From positions 1-20,446 of the forward strand of contig CAZRJP010000015.1 in the NCBI GenBank assembly GCA_964600865.1: a stretch of DNA of 20,446 nucleotides. Direction: 5' to 3'. The stretch's first letter is position 1; the number at the start of each line of letters is the position of its first letter. Origin of the DNA: WJLC01 sp964600865 (lineage in GTDB: Archaea; Nanobdellota; Nanobdellia; Pacearchaeales; GW2011-AR1). The notes beneath the pieces were generated by a model. The model was given only the letters and a program-made list of their open reading frames with translations, searched no databases and was not told the DNA's origin. Positions 1 through 6,066 of this stretch are shown here, one piece after another. The position numbers were made by a program, and so were the translations under genes.

Positions 1-1200
1 TTCAATCATTTCATTAACTGAACTAGGCTCAATGCCTTCTTTTACTAATCTTTTTCTTAAATCTCTCATCATTGAAGATAAATCTATTTTCATAGGACAG
101 TTCTCTTGACATTGTTTACAAGTTGTACAGAAAAAAGCCCCATTTCCATAAGCTTCTTTTTTTGATTCCTTAAAATAAGAGCTTATAACCCCTTTTGCTC
201 CTGGAAAATACTTTGCACCATATCTTGTAAATATTTGATTATAAACAGGGCAAAAATTCAAACAAGCCCCACAATTAATACAATATAAAAGTTCCTTAAA
301 TTCTGTTTCCAATATTTCACTTCTTTTATTATCTAATAATATTAAATAAACTTCTTTTGCTCCTTGTGCCCCAGTAATTAATTTATTTTGAATGTCTGCT
401 GTCTTACTTGGTCCTGAAATAATGTTAACATAAACAGGATAATCCTGTCCTGTCCCAAAAACACCTGCTGCTTTTACTATTTTTAAAGCATCTTCTCTTG
501 ATTGAACAATTTTATCAAAACTTGTTAAAATAATATGTTTATCTGGAATCCTTGAAGTTAAAGAAATATTTCCCTCATTTTCTAGAATAAAAACACTTCC
601 ATCACGACTAATTATATTTGCACCAGTAATTCCAATTTTTGCCTTGCAGATTTTCTCCCTTAAATAATCCCTCACAAAATTAGCTATTTCTTCTGGAACT
701 GGCTTAACATCTTTTCCTAATTTATCTTTGATTTTTTTAGAAATTTCTTTAGGAGTTAAATTTACTGCTGGAAGAACTGGATGTAAATCCTCTCCTTCAA
801 AAATTTGAACAATAAAATCTCCTAAATCAGTTTCAATTAATTCTTTATCCTTCAAAGCATTGTTTAAATCTATCTCATTCGCAGTATTTGATTTTGATTT
901 TATTACTAATTTTTCTTTTCCAATAATCTCTTTAATTTTCTTGTTTGCTTGCTTTGAATCTTTTGCCTCAATAACTTTAATGCCATTTTTAGTTAAATTT
1001 TCAATAGTGGTTTTCTTTAATTCTTTAATATTATCTATAGAATCTTTTTTTATTTTTCTTAATTTATTTCTAAACTTTTCTTTTTCATCTTCACTCAAAA
1101 TCTTATCTCTTTTCTCTTTGTAAGAATACATTATAGGCAATACTACTTTTTGTGTTTCCTTATTTTCCTTAATCTCTTTAGTTAAATCATTTTTTTTCAT
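1..1200 (-). CDS. LutB-like LUD-domain iron-sulfur protein, C-terminus cut by window edge
   Basis: I translated this frame by hand from the ATG at 1200 and found no stop down to base 1, so about 400 residues are visible. A Lys/Glu-rich N-terminus leads into a LUD (DUF162) domain, with the typical SGPSKTADI stretch before the iron-sulfur part. Two 4Fe-4S motifs follow: C307, C310, C313, C317 (CINCGACLNFCP) and C358, C361, C364, C368 (CTTCKQCQENCP). This order is that of LutB, the electron-transfer subunit of the LutABC L-lactate oxidation complex, but related proteins serve other oxidations. The ATG overlaps the stop of the upstream LutA-like gene as ATGA, so the two are translationally coupled, in the same order as lutA-lutB. 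The real substrate cannot be told from sequence. Confidence 0.85.
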   Translation of the reverse strand, partial: MKKNDLTKEIKENKETQKVVLPIMYSYKEKRDKILSEDEKEKFRNKLRKIKKDSIDNIKELKKTTIENLTKNGIKVIEAKDSKQANKKIKEIIGKEKLVIKSKSNTANEIDLNNALKDKELIETDLGDFIVQIFEGEDLHPVLPAVNLTPKEISKKIKDKLGKDVKPVPEEIANFVRDYLREKICKAKIGITGANIISRDGSVFILENEGNISLTSRIPDKHIILTSFDKIVQSREDALKIVKAAGVFGTGQDYPVYVNIISGPSKTADIQNKLITGAQGAKEVYLILLDNKRSEILETEFKELLYCINCGACLNFCPVYNQIFTRYGAKYFPGAKGVISSYFKESKKEAYGNGAFFCTTCKQCQENCPMKIDLSSMMRDLRKRLVKEGIEPSSVNEMIE

Positions 1201-1940
1201 TCCCCTTTTCCTCCTCTCCCTTTTTTGCCATCTTCAAACAACTGACTTAATTCCTTTACTTCTAAGTCTTTTGAATTTTCTTTTAAATGTAAATAACACA
1301 TAGGACAAGAAGTGCAAAGCATTTTTGCTTTTGTTTCTTTTGCCATATCAACTCTTTCTTTAGCAATAGAATCTGCAAGTTCAGATTGATTAGATTTTAC
1401 TCCACTCCCGCCTCCACAACAAAAAGAATAATTTTTTGAAAGTTTCATTTCTTTCAAATTTCCAGATTTTTTTATTATATCTCTTGGTTCTTCATAAATT
1501 CCCTCATACCTCCCTAAATGACAAGGATCATGGTAAGTAATATCAATGTCTAATTTTTTGGGATTAATCCTTCCTTTTTTCACAGCTTTTGAAATTGTTT
1601 GAGTAATATGCTCAACCTTAATATCCCACTTATCAATTAATTTAGGATAATTCTTATTAAACATATGAAAACAAGCAGGACAAGAAGTTATTATCTTTTT
1701 AACGCCCCGATCTTTAAATAGCTTAAAATTCTTTTCAGCTAATTTCTTAGTTTCTTTTTCATGCCCTGCATTTAATACAGGGTTACCACAACAAAATTCT
1801 AAATCCTTAAGTGTAATAAAATCTATTCCAATTTTATTCAATATTTTTTTATAATTTTTTCCTAAATCCTTTGCTACAAATTTAGTTAAACATCCAGGAT
1901 AATAAAGAGTATTTCCTCCAAATAAATTTAGTAAACCCAT
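1197..1940 (-). CDS. LutA/HdrD-like protein with two CCG (cysteine-rich) domains
   Basis: The protein has 247 residues and two tandem CCG domains. The first has C17 (YYPGC), C50-C51 (FCCGN), C87 and C90 (SCPAC). The second has C140 (HDPC), C174-C175 (FCCGGGSG), C212 and C215 (SCPMC). In HdrB/HdrD, GlpC and LutA this Cys set binds an iron-sulfur cluster and passes electrons. The length is normal for LutA, and the coupled LutB-like neighbour favours a LutAB-type complex over GlpC. The gene begins 1 nt after the stop of the thioredoxin-CcdA gene and ends in a 4-nt overlap with the LutB-like gene, so the three probably share a transcript. The association with a disulfide-handling membrane protein leaves open a thiol/disulfide substrate. 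Confidence 0.85.
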   Translation of the reverse strand: MGLLNLFGGNTLYYPGCLTKFVAKDLGKNYKKILNKIGIDFITLKDLEFCCGNPVLNAGHEKETKKLAEKNFKLFKDRGVKKIITSCPACFHMFNKNYPKLIDKWDIKVEHITQTISKAVKKGRINPKKLDIDITYHDPCHLGRYEGIYEEPRDIIKKSGNLKEMKLSKNYSFCCGGGSGVKSNQSELADSIAKERVDMAKETKAKMLCTSCPMCYLHLKENSKDLEVKELSQLFEDGKKGRGGKGE

Positions 1941-1941
1941 T

Positions 1942-3078
1942 TTATATCCAACCGTAAACAGAATTTAATAAATATACTGCTAATGAAATCATTACTATTC
2001 CTGCTCCAAGTCTCATCCATCTTTTATTTTCTTCAACCCATTGGCTTATTTTTTGTGTCTTTGTTCCATAATAAGCAAATAAAACCATTACAATTAATGG
2101 CAATACAAAAATGAGATTATAAAGTAACAAGTAGGGTATTCCAAAGGTTTTATTGACGTGCATTAGGCTTAAAATAGCTAAATAAATTCCTCCGGTGCAA
2201 GGCAATTCAACTAGTGCTACAACAATCCCTAATAGTATAACTGCCCAAAGCGTTCCTTTTTGTGTCATTTTCTCTAAAATTGGTTTCATACTTGTAGGTA
2301 TTTTTAATGAAACACCTTTTCCATACCAAAAGAAATCCTTAATTTCAATTAATCCCCCAATAAAAACTAAAAGTCCTGCAAGAATTATAACATAGTTTAT
2401 AATCCCAGAAAATTCCATTAAAATTTTCATAATACCTAAACCTGCTGAAAAATAAACTAAGAAAATTATGAGGATATAAATCATTCCATATTTTAATGCT
2501 CTTTTAGAAGATGCCATTGACATCATTGTTGCAAGTAAGAAAATTAAAACTCCAAAAGCACAAGGATTTATTGAATCAATTAAAGCTGCAATAACAATAC
2601 TACCAAGAGTCAAAGTTTGGGAATTTGGATTATCTGAAGAAACCTCTACTGAGACTTCTTTCATTGGATCACAAGTTGTAACTGCCTCTTCCAAATTATT
2701 TATAATTGGGGTATCTCCAATAAAATAAGAATAACCTTTTTGGCATTCAACAACTAAAAAAGGGACCCCTCTTTGATATTGGCCTATATCTAATTCATCT
2801 GCAAAGTTAACATATTTATCTCTATTTTCCTGATTATTATAAACCTCTAATTGAAGAACATCAACATTCTCAATATTATTTACTTCTTCTAAAATCCCTG
2901 AATCTTTTACATTCTCGCAATGAGGACATCCTTCTCCCCAGAAAAAATAAACATTTTTTTGATTATTTTCTGGCAATTCTTGAGCAGATATACTTGATAC
3001 ATTAATGACTAAGCCAAACAACAAAATTAAAAATAATACTAATACCAAACCTCTTTTTTGTGTTTTTTCTCGAATCAT
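1942..3078 (-). CDS. Thioredoxin-like domain fused to CcdA/DsbD-type membrane electron carrier
   Basis: The protein has 378 residues. An N-terminal signal or anchor segment (about 10-32) is followed by an exported thioredoxin-like domain with a CPHC active site (C51, C54) and a cis-Pro region GVPFLV (P106). From about residue 158 there are roughly six membrane helices of the CcdA/DsbD type. These carry the two family cysteines, C173 in SINPCAFG and C294 in ELPCTGG. CcdA/DsbD proteins move electrons from cytoplasmic thioredoxin across the membrane to exported disulfides; here the receiving domain appears to be fused at the N-terminus. It starts the operon that continues into the LutA/LutB-like genes. 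Its promoter has TGAAACC repeats around the TATA box, so it is probably regulated by a dimeric factor. The domain call is firm; the final substrate is unknown. Confidence 0.88.
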   Translation of the reverse strand: MIREKTQKRGLVLVLFLILLFGLVINVSSISAQELPENNQKNVYFFWGEGCPHCENVKDSGILEEVNNIENVDVLQLEVYNNQENRDKYVNFADELDIGQYQRGVPFLVVECQKGYSYFIGDTPIINNLEEAVTTCDPMKEVSVEVSSDNPNSQTLTLGSIVIAALIDSINPCAFGVLIFLLATMMSMASSKRALKYGMIYILIIFLVYFSAGLGIMKILMEFSGIINYVIILAGLLVFIGGLIEIKDFFWYGKGVSLKIPTSMKPILEKMTQKGTLWAVILLGIVVALVELPCTGGIYLAILSLMHVNKTFGIPYLLLYNLIFVLPLIVMVLFAYYGTKTQKISQWVEENKRWMRLGAGIVMISLAVYLLNSVYGWI

Positions 3079-3092
3079 TCTGATTTTTAGAG

Positions 3093-3133
3093 TTTGAAAC
3101 CCCTTATAAACATTGGTTTCAAAAAATGAAACC
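3093..3133 (-). promoter_or_regulatory. Promoter of the thioredoxin-CcdA operon with three TGAAACC half-sites
   Basis: Read on the plus strand, TTTGAAACC (3093-3101) and GGTTTCAAA (3115-3123) form a perfect 9-bp inverted repeat with a 13-nt spacer holding the TATA element (CTTATAAAC, 3103-3111). A third half-site, TGAAACC (3127-3133), pairs with GGTTTCA (3115-3121) across 5 nt. For the minus-strand gene starting at 3078, one pair thus lies over the BRE side and one arm lies between TATA and the start codon. This is an operator geometry that would block transcription factor loading. The two regulator genes immediately upstream are candidates to bind it. Confidence 0.6.
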
Positions 3134-3134
3134 T

Positions 3135-3608
3135 TTATTCAAACAGTTTTTTTAAGTTATTTTTAAGGATTAACCGATTAGTCATACCATTTTTCTCTTT
3201 TTTCAAAATATTCTTTTTTTCCATTTTAGAAACAATCCTAGATATTTTAACTTTATCCAGATTAAGAGATTTTGATAAGGAACTTTGGTTTATTTCTCCC
3301 CCATTCTCTATAATCTTTTTTAAGATATCTTTATCTTCTAATTTTAATAAATCTAAGAATTTTAATAAATTCTTTTCAATTTCTTTCTTTTCCTTAAAAT
3401 AATTATTTGAGATAATATAATATGTCGCAAGGCCAACAAATAATCCTAAAGAAGACATGGCCACAATTATTACCCATGGGGGAAGACTACACCCGCAGGT
3501 TGTTGAAAATCTTTCAGTAGTATAAAACACAGTAAAAGAAATCATAAAAATAAAAAAAGTCAAAACTCCAAAAATTAAGATTAGGGGTTTTATACTTTTA
3601 TTTGCCAT
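3135..3608 (-). CDS. Membrane-anchored winged-helix transcriptional regulator with exported CGC motif
   Basis: The protein has 157 residues. Two membrane helices (about 9-29 and 45-66) flank a short loop containing C38-G-C40. A charged linker and a C-terminal winged-helix domain (about 85-150) follow, with a MarR-like helix-turn-helix of the type NQSSLSKSLNLDKVKISRIVSKMEKK. This layout matches archaeal predicted membrane-associated regulators (COG2512-like). The loop cysteines probably face the outside and could sense redox state, which fits the disulfide-handling gene just downstream; that is inference. The gene has its own TATA (TTTATAAC on the minus strand, near 3631-3638), about 27 bp before the ATG, and it ends just before the third TGAAACC half-site of the next promoter. 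Confidence 0.75.
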   Translation of the reverse strand: MANKSIKPLILIFGVLTFFIFMISFTVFYTTERFSTTCGCSLPPWVIIVAMSSLGLFVGLATYYIISNNYFKEKKEIEKNLLKFLDLLKLEDKDILKKIIENGGEINQSSLSKSLNLDKVKISRIVSKMEKKNILKKEKNGMTNRLILKNNLKKLFE

Positions 3609-3648
3609 GACATATTGATAATTCTCAATGGTTATAAAGTTTTTGAAA

Positions 3649-3942
3649 CTAGGAACAATTACAGGATTTTTTTGTAAGTTTTACCTTTGAAAAACCTAAT
3701 GCTTTAAACACATCACAAATTTTATCATTAGAAATAAAATAATAGACCCTCTTTCCATCTTTTCTTGAATCCAAAATACCTGCTTTTTTTAAAACATCCA
3801 ATTGAATTGATACGGTAGATTGAGTTCTTTTAACATGAGGAAAAATCTCACAAACACACTTTTCTCCATCTAACAAGAATTGGACTATCTTTAATCTTGT
3901 TTTATCTGCAAGTGCTTTTAATATTTGTAACTCTTTCTCCAT
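3649..3942 (-). CDS. ArsR/SmtB-family metal- or thiol-sensing repressor
   Basis: The protein has 97 residues and is a single winged-helix domain of the ArsR family: KALADKTRLKIVQFLLDGE, a recognition helix with TQSTVSIQLDVLKKAGI, and a wing SRKDGKRVYY. It keeps the CVC pair (C29, C31) of the ArsR-type thiol metal site, and has further cysteines at C76 and in a C-terminal CNC (C94, C96). Such proteins leave DNA on binding As(III), Cd/Pb or similar thiophilic metals; some respond to oxidation or persulfide instead. A TATA-like ATTTATAAC near 3965-3973 lies about 27 bp upstream of the ATG. It is the first gene of the minus-strand redox block. No arsenic pump or reductase is present here, so the signal is uncertain. 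Confidence 0.88.
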   Translation of the reverse strand: MEKELQILKALADKTRLKIVQFLLDGEKCVCEIFPHVKRTQSTVSIQLDVLKKAGILDSRKDGKRVYYFISNDKICDVFKALGFSKVKLTKKSCNCS

Positions 3943-4108
3943 CTTACATTAAAGGGTATCAATGTTATAAATATTTCCTTAGCTTATATAAAACGTCCCA
4001 TTTGACCCACAATGGAATACTGTTCGGTCAAAGAGCAATACATTTTGACAGGAGTTGCACTATTTTTAAACAAAACATTTATATAGTATATGTTATAATA
4101 ATAACCAT
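3943..4108. promoter_or_regulatory. Divergent intergenic region between arsR-like and MNT genes, with inverted repeats
   Basis: The region holds the minus-strand promoter of the ArsR gene and the plus-strand promoter of the MNT gene (AAACATTTATATAG at 4074-4087). Between them is a perfect inverted repeat, TTTGACC (4001-4007) and GGTCAAA (4026-4032), 18 nt apart. A further plus-strand TATA-like GCTTATATAAAAC (3982-3994) is not obviously tied to a gene. A short run of T follows near 4051-4058, so a small transcript is possible but unproven. GTTAT-AATA-ATAAC (4092-4105) runs into the palindrome at the MNT start. Confidence 0.4.
4027..4046 (+). repeat. Imperfect 20-bp direct repeat, left copy
   Basis: GTCAAAGAGCAATACATTTT matches the sequence at 5782-5801 at 17 of 20 positions in the same orientation. 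The two copies bracket both toxin-antitoxin pairs of the first island and nothing else. Confidence 0.35.
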
Positions 4109-4114
4109 ATGGTT
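4103..4114. promoter_or_regulatory. Perfect palindrome spanning the MNT start codon
   Basis: AACCATATGGTT is self-complementary and contains the ATG (4109-4111). It probably acts as an operator for autorepression by the HTH domain of the gene it starts. The half-site ATAACC recurs in the operator region of the MNT gene at 19460. Confidence 0.5.
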
Positions 4115-4663
4115 GGAAAAATAACTAAATGGTCGTATTTAGAACCTTTATTATTTAGCGACGAGTATATACATTTGAAAGAAATATCCAGACAATTAGA
4201 TAAGAATCATTCAGTAGTTAGACAGTATTTGAATTATTTTGAGAAAGAAGGGATTCTAAGGAAGAAGAAACAGGGAAGATTAACTCTGTATAAAATTAAT
4301 TCTTCTCATCCTCTTATTATTGACTATTTGTCAATTGCAGAAAAGGAAAAATTATTGGAAAGGTGTAGAGAAAATCTGATAATTAACGAAGTAGTCTCTT
4401 TCTTACACAAGAATATACAAAATAATAATGTACTTATATTTGGATCTACAGTCAATAAGAAGAAACCAAATGATATTGACATTTTAATAACAGATGAGTT
4501 TAAAGAGAATAAAATAAAAGAATTTGAGAAGAAGCATAATATTGAAATTCACTTAATAAATGTAGAAAATTTAGAAAACATAAAAGAAAGTTTGAAAAAA
4601 GAGATAAAGTCAAAACATTTATTGGTTTCTGGAACTGAAGAAATAATAAGATGGCTGATTTAA
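4109..4663 (+). CDS. HTH-MNT minimal nucleotidyltransferase, antitoxin-like
   Basis: The protein has 184 residues. The N-terminal winged helix (about 10-62) has a recognition region EISRQLDKNHSVVRQYL. The C-terminal minimal nucleotidyltransferase domain has the motif LIFGSTV (G112, S113) followed by D122 and D124 in NDIDILI. The position of the third carboxylate reads IEIHLI, so the third Asp is not obvious, as in many MNT antitoxins. Proteins of this type pair with HEPN toxins and neutralise them, in studied cases by adding AMP to the toxin. The next gene is such a HEPN protein and starts 13 nt before this stop, so translation is probably coupled. The HTH domain and the palindrome over the start codon suggest autoregulation. 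Confidence 0.85.
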   Translation: MVGKITKWSYLEPLLFSDEYIHLKEISRQLDKNHSVVRQYLNYFEKEGILRKKKQGRLTLYKINSSHPLIIDYLSIAEKEKLLERCRENLIINEVVSFLHKNIQNNNVLIFGSTVNKKKPNDIDILITDEFKENKIKEFEKKHNIEIHLINVENLENIKESLKKEIKSKHLLVSGTEEIIRWLI

Positions 4664-5113
4664 ACTGGTGTAAAAAGCAAAAAAAGGGTATTAAATTAAT
4701 AAAACCAAATGAAAATCTAGCAAAAGAGTATTTAGAAAGTGCTGAAGAAACATTAATAGTTCTAAAAGAGATAGTTAATAAGTCAAATATGTGGTTGGCT
4801 ACTACTAAATATTATTTTGAATATTTTACCGTTTATGCATTATTGATGAAGATAGGCATAAAATCAGAGATATGATTGTACTATTGAAGTTTGTAAACTA
4901 TTGGAAAAAGAAGATATTTTGCAAACAGGAATTTATAAAAAATTAAAACATGACAGGAAATTAAGAATGGATAATCAATATTACTTAAAGAATAGAGAAG
5001 TAAAAATAAATCATGAACAACTATCAGATTTCTTACTAAATATAAAGAAAAAGATTAATTCTTTAACTCTAGATAAAATTCAAAAGATTAGAGAGAAAAT
5101 TAAAAATATCTAA
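4651..5113 (+). pseudogene. HEPN-domain toxin-like gene broken by a frameshift near 4875
   Basis: The first frame (4651-4877) reads from MADLNWCKKQKKGIKL through YYFEYFTVYALLMKIGIKSEI and then stops. The second frame (through 5113) continues as DCTIEVCKLLEKEDILQ and ends in KIREKIKNI. Joined, about 155 residues give a typical archaeal MNT-linked HEPN protein, whose junction normally reads EIHDCTI. A loss of two bases (CA) at about 4874-4876 explains the break. The catalytic Rx4-6H motif of active HEPN RNases is not evident; the corresponding region reads KHDRKLRMDNQYY. The gene overlaps the MNT gene by 13 nt. It could be true decay, an assembly error or an active programmed shift; I favour decay because the neighbouring toxin gene is broken too. 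Confidence 0.75.
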
Positions 5114-5128
5114 TTAGCTATAATACTA

Positions 5129-5145
5129 AACATCTCCCAGATGTT
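5129..5145. terminator. Perfect 7-bp hairpin after the HEPN pseudogene
   Basis: AACATCT-CCC-AGATGTT lies 16 bp past the HEPN stop and about 118 bp before the RelB-like gene. It could end the upstream transcript or serve as an operator. A related sequence, AGACGTTCCAGTA, at 5180-5192 echoes AGATGTTCCAAGA at 5139-5151. Confidence 0.35.
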
Positions 5146-5262
5146 CCAAGATATACCAACCTATGCTAGTCTTCGATTAGAGACGTTCCAGTATTTTTAC
5201 CGTGCGTTGAATTCCAAGTTCAAAAGTTTTAAATAATTTTAAGATTAATATTTAATAAGAAA

Positions 5263-5421
5263 ATGACAGAAAAAATAGTTCTAAATAGAGTGAATAGTAT
5301 AAAGAAAGGATTAGATGAAATAAGAGATCATCTATTAGATGTGACTCTAACTAACAATGATATTTCTGCTTTAGAAAAAGCTGATAAAGATTTAGAAGAA
5401 GGCAAGACTATGAGGTTATAA
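5263..5421 (+). CDS. Small RelB-like antitoxin
   Basis: This is a 52-residue frame that I translated by hand. It starts MTEKIVLNRVNSIKKGLDEI and ends ALEKADKDLEEGKTMRL. The closing 'ALEKADKDLEEGK' type helix is common in short archaeal antitoxins that sit next to RelE-like toxins, where the C-terminal helix wraps the toxin. The toxin gene follows after 1 nt. A TATA-like TTTTAAATAA at 5227-5236 is about 30 bp upstream of the ATG. The frame is intact, in contrast to its toxin partner. The family call rests mainly on size, context and the C-terminal helix. Confidence 0.7.
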   Translation: MTEKIVLNRVNSIKKGLDEIRDHLLDVTLTNNDISALEKADKDLEEGKTMRL

Positions 5422-5422
5422 T

Positions 5423-5685
5423 ATGTATGAAGTTCATCTTTCTCAGAAAGCTGAAAAATATCTAAAAAAGTTAGATAACAATATCAATGAAAGACTCAAG
5501 AAAAAACTGAAGAAATTAGGCAAGAGACCTGTACCTAGCGAATCAAAAATTTGGGTGGAAGAGATAAAAGAAATAAAATATTTAGATATAGGATAGGAGA
5601 TTATAGGGCATTGTATAAAATTAAAGATAATGAAAATATTGTTCTTATAGCTAAAATTGATAAGAGATCTAGAGTCTATAAATAA
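5423..5685 (+). pseudogene. RelE/ParE-type toxin gene with a one-base frameshift
   Basis: The first frame gives MYEVHLSQKAEKYLKKLD and runs to a TAG at 5594. The next frame carries the rest of a RelE-like ribosome-dependent mRNA interferase fold: GGRDKRNKIFRYRIGDYRA, then LYKIKDNENIVLIAKIDKRS and RVYK. Joining needs one extra base, most simply a sixth A in the A-run at 5545-5549, giving 87 residues, the normal RelE length. The conserved RYRIGDYRALYKI core and the basic C-terminus are both in the displaced part, so the present gene should be non-toxic unless a slip on the A-run restores the frame. It lies 1 nt after the RelB-like gene. Confidence 0.78.
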
Positions 5686-6066
5686 TTTCTATATACTAAC
5701 CTCAACTATATTTATAAATTAAAAACAGTCAGGACAAGAGAAATAATCCTCAAACACAATCACAAACTATCACAGTAGACTGTCAAGGGGCAATACCTTT
5801 TTAGTAGATTTAAGGAATATTTTTCTAAAAAAGAAAAAGAAAGTTTCTTTGTTCAACTTTTCTGTTAGTGAGTCAAACTACTTTATTCCTTTTTATCTAA
5901 TATCCCGAAAGCATAGTCTTATAAACCCCCTCAATATTTAATTATTGTAATAAAATTAAATTCTTATTTAATTTGATAAGCTCTTGGGAATCATTCCATG
6001 AAGGGCTGTGACTCAAGAAAAATACTTCTTGAAAAATTAATTAGATAAAATTGAATTATTAACAAA
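5686..6066 (+). promoter_or_regulatory. Intergenic region with the helicase promoter and a structured leader
   Basis: No convincing gene lies here. A TATA element, CTTATAAAC (5918-5926), lies about 145 bp before the helicase ATG, so a leader of roughly 120 nt is expected, unlike the leaderless neighbours. The leader can form AAATTAAA/TTTAATTT (5953-5960 with 5967-5974) and TCAAGAA/TTCTTGA (6013-6019 with 6026-6032), with a smaller GGAA-TCA-TTCC stem between them. Upstream, another TATA-like ATTTATAAATT (5709-5719) and a T-run near 5797-5802 frame a possible small transcript with ACAGTC/GACTGT ends, for which I see no family match. Confidence 0.45.
5782..5801 (+). repeat. Imperfect 20-bp direct repeat, right copy
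   Basis: GTCAAGGGGCAATACCTTTT matches the copy at 4027-4046 at 17 of 20 positions. It lies about 97 bp past the end of the RelE pseudogene. Confidence 0.35.

Noticed and set aside
860..1123. Plus-strand hydrophobic frame inside the LutB-like gene
   Set aside because: It is the antisense of a Lys/Glu/Asn-rich AT-rich gene, which always reads as Phe/Leu/Ile/Ser. It has no promoter or family features.
3897..4124. Plus-strand frame across the ArsR gene start and its promoter
   Set aside because: It overlaps two promoters and the MNT start, and has no recognisable features.
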